64,000 nucleotides of DNA, from assembly GCA_043821115.1 (NCBI GenBank), contig JBDRDD010000004.1, positions 1 to 64,000 on the forward strand, read 5' to 3'. Source of the DNA: JBDRDD01 sp043821115 (GTDB lineage Bacteria > CAYTYR01 > UBA6262 > DAOVJB01). A model generated the notes under the pieces. The model saw only the letters and a program-made list of their open reading frames with translations. It did not search any database and was not told where the DNA came from. This document shows, one piece after another, positions 51,026-60,227 of this stretch (positions are counted from its first letter, which is position 1; each line of letters opens with the position of its first letter). The position numbers were made by a program, and so were the translations under genes.

Positions 51026-52189
51026 ATGGCCTTTTTTATAGGAAGAGACAGGGAGGCAAGAAAAACATACGGATTTGACGAGGTTGCACTGGTGCCGGGA
51101 ATAATAAGCATCAACCCCAATGAGGTAAAAACATCTTGGAGGCTAAGGAACATAAAATTCGACATACCGTTTCTTGCATCAGCGATGGACGGTGTGGTGG
51201 GAACGAAATTCGCAACTCAAATGGGAAAGCTGGGCGGACTTGCGGTAATAAACCTTGAGGGCATACAGACACGATATGAGAACCCGGACCAGATATATGA
51301 CCAGATCCAAAAGGCAAGCCCGGAAGATGCGACAGCGCTTGTTCAGAGCATCTACAAGGAACCCATAAAGGAAAAACTGATCTCAAAAAGAGTAAAGGAA
51401 ATCAAGTCAGAAGGCGTGCTTGCCGCAGTATCATCTATACCTCAGAATGCGGAGAATTTTGCAATGATAGCAAAGCAAGCAGGCGCTGACATATTCGTAG
51501 TCCAGTCCACCGTAACAACAGCAAAACACATATCGACAGAGTATCCGGTAGTAAACCTTAAGAAATTCTGTAAGAAAATAAAAATCCCCGTAATTATTGG
51601 AAACTGTGTCACATATGACAGCGCGCTTGAGCTTATGGAAACAGGATGCGCAGGACTTCTTGTAGGGGTGGGACCGGGAGCGGCATGCACCACAAGAGGG
51701 GTACTTGGAATAGGTGTTCCGCAGGTAACGGCAACCGTTGACTGCGCGGCTGCAAGGGATTTCTACTTCAAGAAAGCAGGAAAATACGTCTCGATCATAA
51801 CAGACGGCGGAATGGACACAGGCGGAGACATATGCAAGGCCTTCGCAAGCGGAGCAGATGCTGTCATGATAGGTTCGGCATTTGCCAGAGCAAAGGAAGC
51901 ACCAGGCAGGGGATATCACTGGGGTATGGCTACACCTCATCAGAACCTGCCCAGGGGTACCAGGATTTATGTAGGAACAACCGGGACACTGGAGGAGATA
52001 CTCTACGGCCCTGCGAATATGGACGACGGTACGCAAAACCTCGTCGGAGCACTTAGAACTGCCATGGGCAGCCTGGGGGTTAAAAGCATAAAAGAGATGC
52101 AGCTTGTTGAGATAATAATCGCTCCGGGAATCCGTTCAGAAGGAAAACTTATGCAGAAAGCCCAGAGAGTGGGAATGGGAAAGAAATAA
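51026..52189 (+). CDS. guaB3: IMP dehydrogenase-related protein, GuaB3 type
   Basis: The 387-residue barrel lacks the CBS domains of normal GuaB. It keeps the IMPDH active-site loop GPGAACTTRGVLGIGVPQ with the catalytic Cys, TDGGMDTGGDICKAFASGAD at the phosphate site and GTTGTLEEILYGP. This is the GuaB3 family of IMPDH-like proteins, of which some have IMPDH activity. As guaA is at 7041 and no other GuaB is in the window, it may supply XMP. AAGGAGG precedes ATG 51026. Confidence 0.87.
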   Translation: MAFFIGRDREARKTYGFDEVALVPGIISINPNEVKTSWRLRNIKFDIPFLASAMDGVVGTKFATQMGKLGGLAVINLEGIQTRYENPDQIYDQIQKASPEDATALVQSIYKEPIKEKLISKRVKEIKSEGVLAAVSSIPQNAENFAMIAKQAGADIFVVQSTVTTAKHISTEYPVVNLKKFCKKIKIPVIIGNCVTYDSALELMETGCAGLLVGVGPGAACTTRGVLGIGVPQVTATVDCAAARDFYFKKAGKYVSIITDGGMDTGGDICKAFASGADAVMIGSAFARAKEAPGRGYHWGMATPHQNLPRGTRIYVGTTGTLEEILYGPANMDDGTQNLVGALRTAMGSLGVKSIKEMQLVEIIIAPGIRSEGKLMQKAQRVGMGKK

Positions 52190-52216
52190 AATAAACGAGG
52201 CGTGAGGGAGGCGGCT

Positions 52217-53104
52217 ATGCCGGCAACAGGTGCAATAACAAAAACAGAACTGGGCGGAGTAAAACTTTTCTTCAGGGGAAAAGTAAGGGATGTTTATGAC
52301 CTTGGGGAGAACATATTGATTGTTGCAACAGACAGGATCTCCGCATTCGATTTCGTACTGCCGACACCCATACCGGAGAAGGGGAAGATCCTGACGAAGA
52401 TATCAGTCTTCTGGTTCAACCTCTTAAAGGACATATCCCCGAACCATCTTATAGCCTATGAAACTGATAAATACCCGGAGATACTGGCCCCGCACAGGGA
52501 AATACTCGAGGGCCGTTCCATGCTTGTTAAAAAAGCAAAGCGTATAAACATTGAGTGTGTGGTAAGAGGATATCTTGCAGGCTCGGGATGGCGCGAGTAC
52601 AAGGAGTCGGGTACCGTATGCGGTATAAAGCTTCCCGCGGGCCTTAAGGAATCAGACAAGCTGCCTGAGATAATATTTACACCGGCAACCAAGGCCCAGA
52701 CAGGAAACCATGACATAAATATCACTAACCAGCAGTTTATCGACAACCTGGGCGTCGAGCTTGCCACAACGCTTAAGGACAGGAGCATCCAGCTCTACAA
52801 AAAGGCCTCGCAATATGCCCTTGAGCGCGGCATTATCTTAGCCGACACAAAATTCGAGTTCGGAACAATAGGTGATGAGGTAATATTAATAGATGAAATA
52901 TTCACGCCTGATTCATCCAGGTTCTGGAACAAGGAAAACTACAAACCGGGCAAGGCACAGGTGAATTTCGACAAGCAGTTCATCAGGGATTACCTGGAAT
53001 CTCTAAACTGGAACAAGCAACCGCCTGTACCTGAGCTGCCCCAGGACATCGTAGCGAAAACAAAGGACCTCTATGAAGAGGCATATAAAAGGTTGTGTAC
53101 ATAA
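52217..53104 (+). CDS. purC: SAICAR synthetase
   Basis: PurC joins CAIR with aspartate in purine synthesis. The 295-residue length and FRGKVRDVYDLGENILIVATDRISAFDF place it in the longer (yeast-like) group of SAICAR synthetases. Family signatures continue with VRGYLAGSGWREY, ADTKFEFG and LIDEIFTPDSSRFW. ATG 52217 has GAGGGAGG five bases upstream; GTG 52202 lies before that site. A hairpin follows before purD. Confidence 0.95.
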   Translation: MPATGAITKTELGGVKLFFRGKVRDVYDLGENILIVATDRISAFDFVLPTPIPEKGKILTKISVFWFNLLKDISPNHLIAYETDKYPEILAPHREILEGRSMLVKKAKRINIECVVRGYLAGSGWREYKESGTVCGIKLPAGLKESDKLPEIIFTPATKAQTGNHDINITNQQFIDNLGVELATTLKDRSIQLYKKASQYALERGIILADTKFEFGTIGDEVILIDEIFTPDSSRFWNKENYKPGKAQVNFDKQFIRDYLESLNWNKQPPVPELPQDIVAKTKDLYEEAYKRLCT

Positions 53105-53136
53105 CATGTCTATCGTCACTTACCCGCATGAGCAAT

Positions 53137-53171
53137 GTTTTACCGAACTTCTTTTTCAGGTTCGGTAAAAC
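53137..53171 (+). promoter_or_regulatory. 12-bp hairpin in the purC-purD gap
   Basis: GTTTTACCGAAC (53137-53148) pairs perfectly with GTTCGGTAAAAC (53160-53171) across an 11-base T-rich loop. There is no T run after it, and the purD ribosome site AAGGAGG follows within about 6 bases. It looks like an mRNA stability or translation-control element more than a terminator. Confidence 0.65.
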
Positions 53172-53193
53172 TTCGTAAGGAGGAAAAAAGGCT

Positions 53194-54534
53194 ATGAACA
53201 TACTTATTATCGGTTCCGGAGGGCGTGAGCACGCTCTTGTGTGGAAAATCAGGCAGTCTCCTCTTGTAAAAAAGATCTATGCAATACCGGGCAATGCCGG
53301 AATTGAGGAGATAGCACAATGTGTGGATATCGGCATAGACGATTTTTCAAAGATCTCGGATTTTGTGAAAAAGGAAAAAATTGACCTTACGGTTGTAGGC
53401 CCGGAACTGCCTCTTGTAGGAGGCATCGTGGATCACTTCCAGAAAGAGGGCCTTAAAATATTCGGACCCACAAAAAATGCCGCAAGGCTTGAGGGAAGCA
53501 AGGTTTTCGCCAAAGAGCTCATGAAAAAATACAAAATACCAACCGGGGCCTTTGAGGTGTTTGCACAAAGCGATAAAGCAAGAGAATATATTGAACAGTT
53601 TGCAAAAACACACACCGGTGAGGCTTTTTGCATAGTAGTTAAGGCAGACGGACTTGCCGCGGGAAAAGGTGTCATGGTATGCAAGAAAAAAGAGGATGCG
53701 CTTGAGGCAATAAAAAACATAATGGATGAAAGGGCATTTGCGGATGCCGGAAAAAGTATTGTAATTGAAGAGTTTTTGCGCGGCGAAGAGGCATCAATCC
53801 TTGCCTTCTGCGACGGTAAAACCATACTCCCAATGATCTCATCACAGGACCACAAGCAGGTCTTTGACGGGGACCGCGGACCCAATACCGGAGGCATGGG
53901 AGCATATGCACCCGCACCTCTTGTAACAGATGAGCTCATGGGAAAAATTACCAGGAAAATCCTTGAGCCCTTAAAGAAGGGGCTCGAGCAGGAAGGCATT
54001 AAATATCAAGGGATTATATACGTAGGCGTGATGGTTAAAAATGGCGAGCCGTATGTACTTGAGTTTAACGCAAGATTCGGCGATCCCGAGACACAGCCGG
54101 TGCTCATGCTGCTTGAATCTGACCTTGTTCCGGTTCTTGATGCAGTCGTAAATGAGGACTTGCACTCCATAACCCTAAAGTGGTATAATAAGTCTTCAAT
54201 TTGTGTAGCACTTGTTTCCGGGGGATATCCCGGGAAATATGAAAAAAGTATAGCCATCTACGGCCTCGAAGATGCAGCTCTATTAAAGGATGTCATGGTC
54301 TTCCATGCAGGCACCAGAAAAGCGACAGCGGTTGTGGCTAATGTTCTGCCGCTGGAGGAGATTACGGAATTCCTGACTGCAGGAGGAAGGGTGCTCGGCG
54401 TAACAGCTACGGCTGATACCCTAAAAGAAGCAATAGACGTAACATATAATGCCATTGAAGCAATAACATTTAAAAGAATGTACTTCCGCAAGGATATAGG
54501 TAAAAAAGGCTTAAAGCACATTAGCGATAAATGA
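53194..54534 (+). CDS. purD: Phosphoribosylamine-glycine ligase
   Basis: PurD makes GAR from phosphoribosylamine, glycine and ATP. The 446-residue ATP-grasp protein has LIIGSGGREHALVWKI, GPELPLVGGI, VVKADGLAAGKGVMV, FDGDRGPNTGGMGAYAP and the magnesium-binding EFNARFGDPETQPVL. AAGGAGG lies ten bases before the ATG. All expected motifs are present. Confidence 0.97.
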   Translation: MNILIIGSGGREHALVWKIRQSPLVKKIYAIPGNAGIEEIAQCVDIGIDDFSKISDFVKKEKIDLTVVGPELPLVGGIVDHFQKEGLKIFGPTKNAARLEGSKVFAKELMKKYKIPTGAFEVFAQSDKAREYIEQFAKTHTGEAFCIVVKADGLAAGKGVMVCKKKEDALEAIKNIMDERAFADAGKSIVIEEFLRGEEASILAFCDGKTILPMISSQDHKQVFDGDRGPNTGGMGAYAPAPLVTDELMGKITRKILEPLKKGLEQEGIKYQGIIYVGVMVKNGEPYVLEFNARFGDPETQPVLMLLESDLVPVLDAVVNEDLHSITLKWYNKSSICVALVSGGYPGKYEKSIAIYGLEDAALLKDVMVFHAGTRKATAVVANVLPLEEITEFLTAGGRVLGVTATADTLKEAIDVTYNAIEAITFKRMYFRKDIGKKGLKHISDK

Positions 54535-54555
54535 CATTATGCCAGGAGGGACGCC

Positions 54556-55020
54556 TTGAAAGAAAAACCACTGGTCGGTATAATAATGGGCAGCAGATCC
54601 GATGAGGCAGTTGTTGAAAAAGCTGTCCAGGTCCTAAGAGAATTCAGGATCCCCTGTGAAGTCCATGTCATGTCCGCACACAGAACACCTAAAAAGGTTC
54701 AGCAGTACTCAACGATTGCAGCAAAGAGGGGACTGGAAGTCATAATCGCAGCAGCGGGTAAAGCCGCACACCTGCCCGGGGTAATTGCCTCGATGACCAT
54801 ACTTCCGGTAATAGGGATACCCATAAAGACATCAGACCTGGGGGGACTCGATTCGCTCTTCTCGATAGTACAGATGCCAAAAGGCGTGCCGGTAGCAACG
54901 GTCGCTATAAACGGGGCTCAGAACGCAGCGCTTCTTGCAGTAGAGATACTTGCTATAAAGCACACGGATATCCGTAAGAAACTTGTAAAATACAAAGAGT
55001 CACTTGCCAAGGCGAAATAA
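54556..55020 (+). CDS. purE: N5-carboxyaminoimidazole ribonucleotide mutase
   Basis: PurE moves the carboxylate of N5-CAIR to C4 to give CAIR. The 154-residue protein has IIMGSRSDEAVVEKA and MSAHRTPKKVQQYS, the class I bacterial pattern. Class I enzymes normally need PurK to supply N5-CAIR, and no purK is present here. The start is TTG 54556 behind AGGAGGG. Its length is normal. Confidence 0.94.
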   Translation: MKEKPLVGIIMGSRSDEAVVEKAVQVLREFRIPCEVHVMSAHRTPKKVQQYSTIAAKRGLEVIIAAAGKAAHLPGVIASMTILPVIGIPIKTSDLGGLDSLFSIVQMPKGVPVATVAINGAQNAALLAVEILAIKHTDIRKKLVKYKESLAKAK

Positions 55021-55030
55021 GGAGGACCAT

Positions 55031-55570
55031 ATGGAACCCAAGAAACTAACAGTAGATCAGGACGGTGTAAACCGCATAATCACCCGCATGGCCCATGAGA
55101 TAATAGAGAAGAACCAGGGGGCCAAGGAACTCTGCATAATCGGTATCAGAACACGCGGGGTGCATGTGGGGGAGCGCATAGCCAGGATAATCAAGAAGAC
55201 AGAAGATATCGAAGTGCCATTCGGTTTGCTTGACATAACACTTTACAGGGATGACGTAGGATCTATCGGCACCCAGCCGATAGTAAAGGAAACAAAGATA
55301 CCTTTTGACATAAACGACAAAACAATAATACTGGTAGACGATGTACTCTTTACAGGAAGAAGCATTAGAGCCGCGCTGGATGCAATAATGGACTTCGGAC
55401 GCCCAAAATGCATAAAGCTCGCAGTGCTCATAGACCGCGGGCACAGAGAACTGCCGATTCGGGCTGATTTCGTAGGAAAGAAAGTCTTCACGTCTCTTAA
55501 GGAAACAGTGGAAGTAAACCTTAAGGAAATAGACAACATCGACAGAATAAGGATTGTGAATCAAAAATAG
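55031..55570 (+). CDS. pyrR: PyrR bifunctional pyrimidine regulator
   Basis: PyrR binds UMP or UTP and regulates pyr mRNA attenuation in Gram-positive bacteria; it also has weak uracil phosphoribosyltransferase activity. The 179-residue protein shows the PRPP loop IILVDDVLFTGRSIRAAL and the family N-terminus. ATG 55031 has GGAGGA directly upstream. No PyrR-target attenuator is seen in the gaps from purE (10 bases) or to pyrB (18 bases). Its control role here is therefore uncertain. Confidence 0.93.
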   Translation: MEPKKLTVDQDGVNRIITRMAHEIIEKNQGAKELCIIGIRTRGVHVGERIARIIKKTEDIEVPFGLLDITLYRDDVGSIGTQPIVKETKIPFDINDKTIILVDDVLFTGRSIRAALDAIMDFGRPKCIKLAVLIDRGHRELPIRADFVGKKVFTSLKETVEVNLKEIDNIDRIRIVNQK

Positions 55571-55588
55571 CTGCCTTCGGAGGACCAC

Positions 55589-56527
55589 ATGCGTTTAAAA
55601 AGCAAAGACCTGTTGGGCCTGGAAGACCTGGACGTAAAAGAAATAGAGCTTATCCTAAAAACAGCTGTACCCTTTAAAGAACTTTTTACCCGCTCCATCA
55701 AAAAAGTTCCTACCCTTCGCGGCAGGACCGTGGTAAACCTCTTCTATGAACCAAGCACCCGTACAAAAGCATCATTTGAGCTTGCCGAGAAACGATTAAG
55801 CGCAGACGTAATAAACATATCTGTTGCGACAAGCAGCGTCGTGAAAGGCGAAAGCCTGATAGATACCGGCAAAACAATCGAAGCCATGAAAGTGGACTTT
55901 GTGGTAATCCGCCACAGCATGGCGGGAGCACCGCACCTTCTTGCAAAAAACATAAAAGCCTCTGTAATAAATGCCGGTGACGGCACCCATGAGCACCCAA
56001 CACAAGGGTTGCTGGACATGTTCACCATGAAGGATAAAAAGGGCACCATTAAAGGCTTGAATGTGATAATAATCGGAGATATCCTTCATAGCCGGGTAGC
56101 GCGCTCCAATATCTGGGGCCTTACGAAAATGGGAGCAAAGGTGACGGTAGTAGGACCCACCACCTTAATACCACCGGAGATAGAAAAGATGGGCGTTAAT
56201 GTAAGCTACAATCTTGAAGATGTCCTCGGGGCAGCAGATGTAGTATACACGCTTCGAATACAGAAAGAACGCCAGAAACAGCATCTGTTCCCGTCACTGA
56301 GAGAATACAGCGATCTCTACGGAATAGACCAGGAAAGAGTCAAAAAGATGAAGAAGGATGCCATCATAATGCACCCTGGACCCATGAACAGGGGAATCGA
56401 GATATCAAGCGAGGTGGCAGACGGCCCGAGATCGGTAATAACGGAACAGGTCACAAACGGCATAGCAATAAGAATGGCGATACTCTATCTTCTAGGCGGA
56501 GGTGAAACACGTGGATTTGCTCGTTAA
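55589..56527 (+). CDS. pyrB: Aspartate carbamoyltransferase catalytic subunit
   Basis: PyrB joins carbamoyl phosphate with aspartate in the second pyrimidine step. The 312-residue protein has the carbamoyl-phosphate loop EPSTRTKASFE, the catalytic HPTQ in HEHPTQGLLDM and the substrate-site MHPGPMNRGIEI. No pyrI regulatory subunit is present. TTCGGAGGA precedes the ATG, and the 3' end overlaps pyrC. Confidence 0.97.
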   Translation: MRLKSKDLLGLEDLDVKEIELILKTAVPFKELFTRSIKKVPTLRGRTVVNLFYEPSTRTKASFELAEKRLSADVINISVATSSVVKGESLIDTGKTIEAMKVDFVVIRHSMAGAPHLLAKNIKASVINAGDGTHEHPTQGLLDMFTMKDKKGTIKGLNVIIIGDILHSRVARSNIWGLTKMGAKVTVVGPTTLIPPEIEKMGVNVSYNLEDVLGAADVVYTLRIQKERQKQHLFPSLREYSDLYGIDQERVKKMKKDAIIMHPGPMNRGIEISSEVADGPRSVITEQVTNGIAIRMAILYLLGGGETRGFAR

Positions 56528-57803
56528 AGGCGCACGAGTCGTTGACCCTGCAAAAAGAATAGATAAGAAGCTGGACGTCTTAATCGAAAACTCTAAAATT
56601 GCAAAAATTGCCCCAAAGATAATAAAGAAGGCAAATACAAGGGTAATTGATGCAACAGGCAAGATCCTCATCCCGGGAATTATAGACATGCACACGCATC
56701 TTCGTGAACCCGGAAGAGAGGATGTTGAGACAATTGCAACAGGCACAAGGGCAGCTGCTGCCGGAGGCATCACATCCGTAGTATGCATGCCAAACACCCA
56801 GCCCGTCATAGACAACCAGGCAGAGGTGGAACTTGTCCTGAACAAGGCACAGAAGCAGGGCCTTGTAAGGGTATTCGTGGTAGGGGCCATAACGAAGGGC
56901 CTGAAGGGCGAGGAAATGTCCCCTATTGGAGAACTGCATCAGGCAGGCGCTGTAGCGATATCCAATGACGGCAATCCTGTCATGAACAGCCAGATAATGA
57001 GAAGGGCTCTTGAATACAGCAAGATGTTCAAGCTCCCTGTAATATCCCACTGCGAGGATCTGGATCTTTCAAAAGACGGGGTCATGAATGAGGGATACAA
57101 CTCGACCATCCTCGGTCTAAGAGGCATACCAAGAGAATCCGAAGAAGTAATGGTGGCAAGGGATATAAAGCTTGCCGAGATGACAGGCGGACACCTTCAC
57201 ATAGCCCATGTAAGCACAAAAGACTCAGTCGAGCTTATAAGAAAAGCAAAGAAGCAGAAGATAAAGGTGAGCGCTGAGACATGCCCTCACTACTTCACGC
57301 TGACAGATGATGCGGTAAAAACATTTGACACAAACACCAAGATGAAGCCGCCGCTAAGGACAAAAGAAGACGTTAAAGCCATAAAAAAGGGCCTCAAGGA
57401 CGGCACCATCGATGTTATAGCGACAGATCACGCGCCCCATCTTGATACGGAGAAGAACCAGGAATATGACCTTGCACCATTCGGGATAATAGGTCTTGAG
57501 ACACTTCTTCCCCTTATAATGACTGAGCTGGTAGAGCAAAAAGTGCTCTCGCTTTCTGAGGCGATAAGAAAGATAACGATAAACCCGGCACGCATACTGA
57601 ACCTGCACAGCGGTTCACTTGCAGTCGGTGGACAGGCCGATATTACGATAATAGATCCAAATCTTACAAAAACAATCAAGGAGTTTAAGAGCAAGAGTAA
57701 AAACTCTCCCTTTATTGGAAGGAAACTTAAAGGATTTGCCTCAATGACAATAGTAGGCGGTAAAATAGTCATGCACGAAGGCGAGATCCCGAAGGGACTT
57801 TGA
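56511..57803 (+). CDS. pyrC: Dihydroorotase
   Basis: PyrC closes carbamoyl aspartate to dihydroorotate. The 430-residue type I enzyme has the metal site DMHTHLREPGREDVET, INEGYN-like substrate residues, the histidines of GGHLHIAHVS and the catalytic ATDHAPH. I chose GTG 56511 because GGCGGAGGT lies seven bases upstream; GTG 56502 is within that site. It overlaps pyrB by 17 bases. Confidence 0.96.
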   Translation: MDLLVKGARVVDPAKRIDKKLDVLIENSKIAKIAPKIIKKANTRVIDATGKILIPGIIDMHTHLREPGREDVETIATGTRAAAAGGITSVVCMPNTQPVIDNQAEVELVLNKAQKQGLVRVFVVGAITKGLKGEEMSPIGELHQAGAVAISNDGNPVMNSQIMRRALEYSKMFKLPVISHCEDLDLSKDGVMNEGYNSTILGLRGIPRESEEVMVARDIKLAEMTGGHLHIAHVSTKDSVELIRKAKKQKIKVSAETCPHYFTLTDDAVKTFDTNTKMKPPLRTKEDVKAIKKGLKDGTIDVIATDHAPHLDTEKNQEYDLAPFGIIGLETLLPLIMTELVEQKVLSLSEAIRKITINPARILNLHSGSLAVGGQADITIIDPNLTKTIKEFKSKSKNSPFIGRKLKGFASMTIVGGKIVMHEGEIPKGL

Positions 57804-57809
57804 TTCACA

Positions 57810-58592
57810 TTGATAGAAACTAGGGCAAAGATTAATTCTAACAAGAAACTTGCCCCCCAATACTACCAGATGAGCTTGAACTGTCCAAGGATTGCTAAAA
57901 CCTGCAAGCCGGGACAGTTTATACAGGTGGATATAGGGGAACCTGGGGTCTTTTTACGCAGGCCTTTCAGCATTTATAATATCGATAAAAGTAATATTGA
58001 GATTCTATATAAAGTAATAGGTAAGGCAACAGAGGCTCTTTCAAAAAAGAAAAAGGGAAAAGCACTTAGCATAATAGGGCCTCTTGGCAATGGATATGAT
58101 ATAAGCAACTTAAAAACACAGGATAAGGCGATACTGGTTGCAGGGGGAACAGGTATAGCATCGCTTTTTTTTCTTGCAAAGAGCATGAAAGAAACAAAAA
58201 AGCTCGTCCTAATAGGTGTGAAAAATAAAAAAGAGCTTGTAAACGAAAAGGAATTCAGGAAACTCGGCGCTGAAGTAAAGATCAGCAGTGATGACGCAAG
58301 TATAGGACATAAGGGCTTTGTATCGGATCTTCTTGATAAGACGCTGAAAAAAGAGGCAAAGAACTCTTTATTTATATTTGCCTGCGGTCCAAAACCCATG
58401 TTAAAGCATGTGGCAAAAACAGCAAGGAAATACAAGATTCCCTGCCAGGTATCTATGGAAGAGCATATGGCATGCGGCGTAGGCGCCTGCATGGGATGTG
58501 TTGTAAAAGTAAAGACAAAAAAAGGTAAATTCGCATACAAAAGAGCATGTAAGGAAGGACCGGTGTTTGATTCTGGTGAATTAATCTGGTAA
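57810..58592 (+). CDS. pyrK: Dihydroorotate dehydrogenase electron-transfer subunit
   Basis: PyrK passes electrons from PyrD to NAD. The 260-residue protein has an FAD site (FLRRPFSIYNI), an NAD-binding GGTGIAS segment and a C-terminal 2Fe-2S motif CGVGACMGC with a later CKEGP. The start is TTG 57810; AAGGGA is somewhat far away (about 12 bases). It precedes pyrD, forming the NAD-linked class 1B complex. Confidence 0.95.
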   Translation: MIETRAKINSNKKLAPQYYQMSLNCPRIAKTCKPGQFIQVDIGEPGVFLRRPFSIYNIDKSNIEILYKVIGKATEALSKKKKGKALSIIGPLGNGYDISNLKTQDKAILVAGGTGIASLFFLAKSMKETKKLVLIGVKNKKELVNEKEFRKLGAEVKISSDDASIGHKGFVSDLLDKTLKKEAKNSLFIFACGPKPMLKHVAKTARKYKIPCQVSMEEHMACGVGACMGCVVKVKTKKGKFAYKRACKEGPVFDSGELIW

Positions 58593-58602
58593 GCAGGGTT
58601 AC

Positions 58603-59538
58603 ATGAAAACGAATTCCAATTTAACCATCACTTTAGCAAAAATCAAACTAAATAACCCTGTCATGATGGCATCGGGAACATTTGGCTATGGCAAGGTATA
58701 TAAAGACCTTATTGACCTTGATGAGCTGGGCGCTATTGTAACAAAGACCATTACCTTGGAACCCCGTACTGGTAATGCACCTCCAAGGACTGTTGAGACC
58801 GCATCGGGCATGCTAAATGCGATAGGCCTGCAGAATGCCGGTATAGATGACTTCTTGAGTAAGAAGCTGCCTGAACTTATGAAGATGACAAAAACACCTG
58901 TCATTGTGAGTATAGGCGGCAAAAGTGTCGAGGAATTCGTAAAGCTTGCGAAGAGATTAAATAGTGCAAAAGGTATTGCTGCAATTGAAGTAAATATTTC
59001 ATGCCCTAACGTTAAAGTAAAAAGCAAGTGCATGTTCGCACAGGATGCAAAGAGCACTTTGGATGTAACAAGAAGGATAAAAAAGATATCCAAGTATCCT
59101 GTCATTGTGAAGCTATCCCCCAATGTCACGGATATAAAAGAGATAGCACGTGCTGCCGAGCGCGGCGGTGCTGATGCGATTTCCCTGGTAAATACGTTTA
59201 CAGGCCTTTCTATCGATATTAATTCAAAAGCTCCAAGGCTTGCAAATATAACAGGGGGGCTTTCAGGCCCTGCCATAAAACCTCTGGCTCTTAAGCTTGT
59301 GTGGGAGGCAGCGGGTGCGGTAAAGATACCAGTTATAGGTATGGGCGGCATAATGAATGCCGCTGACGCCCTTGAGTTCTTAATTGCAGGGGCCTCGGCT
59401 GTTGTAATAGGCACGGCCAATTTTGTTGATCCTGGTACCTACAGGAAGGTGTTGGCAGGCATATCGAAATATATGCAGGAGAAGAAAATAAAGAATCTTA
59501 AAAGCCTTATAGGGAGTCTCAAATGTCCTCAAAACTAA
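58603..59538 (+). CDS. pyrD: Dihydroorotate dehydrogenase, class 1B
   Basis: PyrD oxidises dihydroorotate to orotate with FMN. The 311-residue barrel has MMASGTFGYG, the catalytic Cys in VNISCPNVK, VKLSPNVTDI and the ending IPVIGMGGIMNAADALEFL. The Cys base marks class 1, and pyrK next door marks class 1B, which uses NAD and suits anaerobes. It overlaps pyrF by 16 bases. Confidence 0.97.
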   Translation: MKTNSNLTITLAKIKLNNPVMMASGTFGYGKVYKDLIDLDELGAIVTKTITLEPRTGNAPPRTVETASGMLNAIGLQNAGIDDFLSKKLPELMKMTKTPVIVSIGGKSVEEFVKLAKRLNSAKGIAAIEVNISCPNVKVKSKCMFAQDAKSTLDVTRRIKKISKYPVIVKLSPNVTDIKEIARAAERGGADAISLVNTFTGLSIDINSKAPRLANITGGLSGPAIKPLALKLVWEAAGAVKIPVIGMGGIMNAADALEFLIAGASAVVIGTANFVDPGTYRKVLAGISKYMQEKKIKNLKSLIGSLKCPQN

Positions 59539-60227
59539 TAGTTGCCCTTGATGTGGAAAATATTGAAATAGCGGAGAATCTTGTAAACTCTCTTATTACC
59601 TATGCCCATATTTATAAAATTGGCTCATATCTTTTCACCGCGAAGGGGCCTGAGGTCATAAAGATGATCTACCAAAAGAAAGGCAAGGTATTTCTTGACC
59701 TTAAGTACCATGACATACCCTCGACTGTTGCAAACGCGGTCAGAGCGGCTACAAAGCATCGTATATGGGGCATGACGGTTCATACAACAGGCGGATTTGA
59801 CATGCTAAAGGCTGCGGTAAAAGCCGCTCATGATACAGCAAAAGAGCTCGAGATAGAACGTCCCTTGATATTAGGTGTGACCGTTCTTACAAGCCTCAAG
59901 GAAAAGGACCTTGATGAGATAGGCATAAACCGAGAGGTAGAAAAACAGGTAAAGCGACTGGCGATCATGGCAAAGAATGCCGGGCTCGACGGCGTCGTCG
60001 CATCCGCAAGGGAAATAGAGCTTGTCCGCAAAAACTGCGGAGATGATTTTATAATAGCAACACCGGGCATAAGGCCAAAGGATGCTGCTTGCGATGACCA
60101 GAAAAGGGTACTCACCGCTCAGGAGGCCATAGCGAAGGGCTCTAATTACCTGATAGTGGGAAGACCCATAACAAAGGCTTCCGATCCTGTAGAAGCCACA
60201 AAAAAACTCTTGGGGGAGATACAATGA
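59523..60227 (+). CDS. pyrF: Orotidine-5'-phosphate decarboxylase
   Basis: PyrF decarboxylates OMP to UMP. The 234-residue barrel shows the charged catalytic network in VFLDLKYHDIPSTVANA (Lys and the two Asp of DxKxxD). It also has VTVLTSLKEKDL, ATPGIRPK and the terminal YLIVGRPITKA. It starts within pyrD and its stop overlaps pyrE in ATGA. Confidence 0.97.
   Translation: MSSKLIVALDVENIEIAENLVNSLITYAHIYKIGSYLFTAKGPEVIKMIYQKKGKVFLDLKYHDIPSTVANAVRAATKHRIWGMTVHTTGGFDMLKAAVKAAHDTAKELEIERPLILGVTVLTSLKEKDLDEIGINREVEKQVKRLAIMAKNAGLDGVVASAREIELVRKNCGDDFIIATPGIRPKDAACDDQKRVLTAQEAIAKGSNYLIVGRPITKASDPVEATKKLLGEIQ

Noticed and set aside
53137..53171. Rho-independent terminator between purC and purD
   Set aside because: The stem is perfect but is not followed by a T run, and purD must be transcribed with its neighbours.
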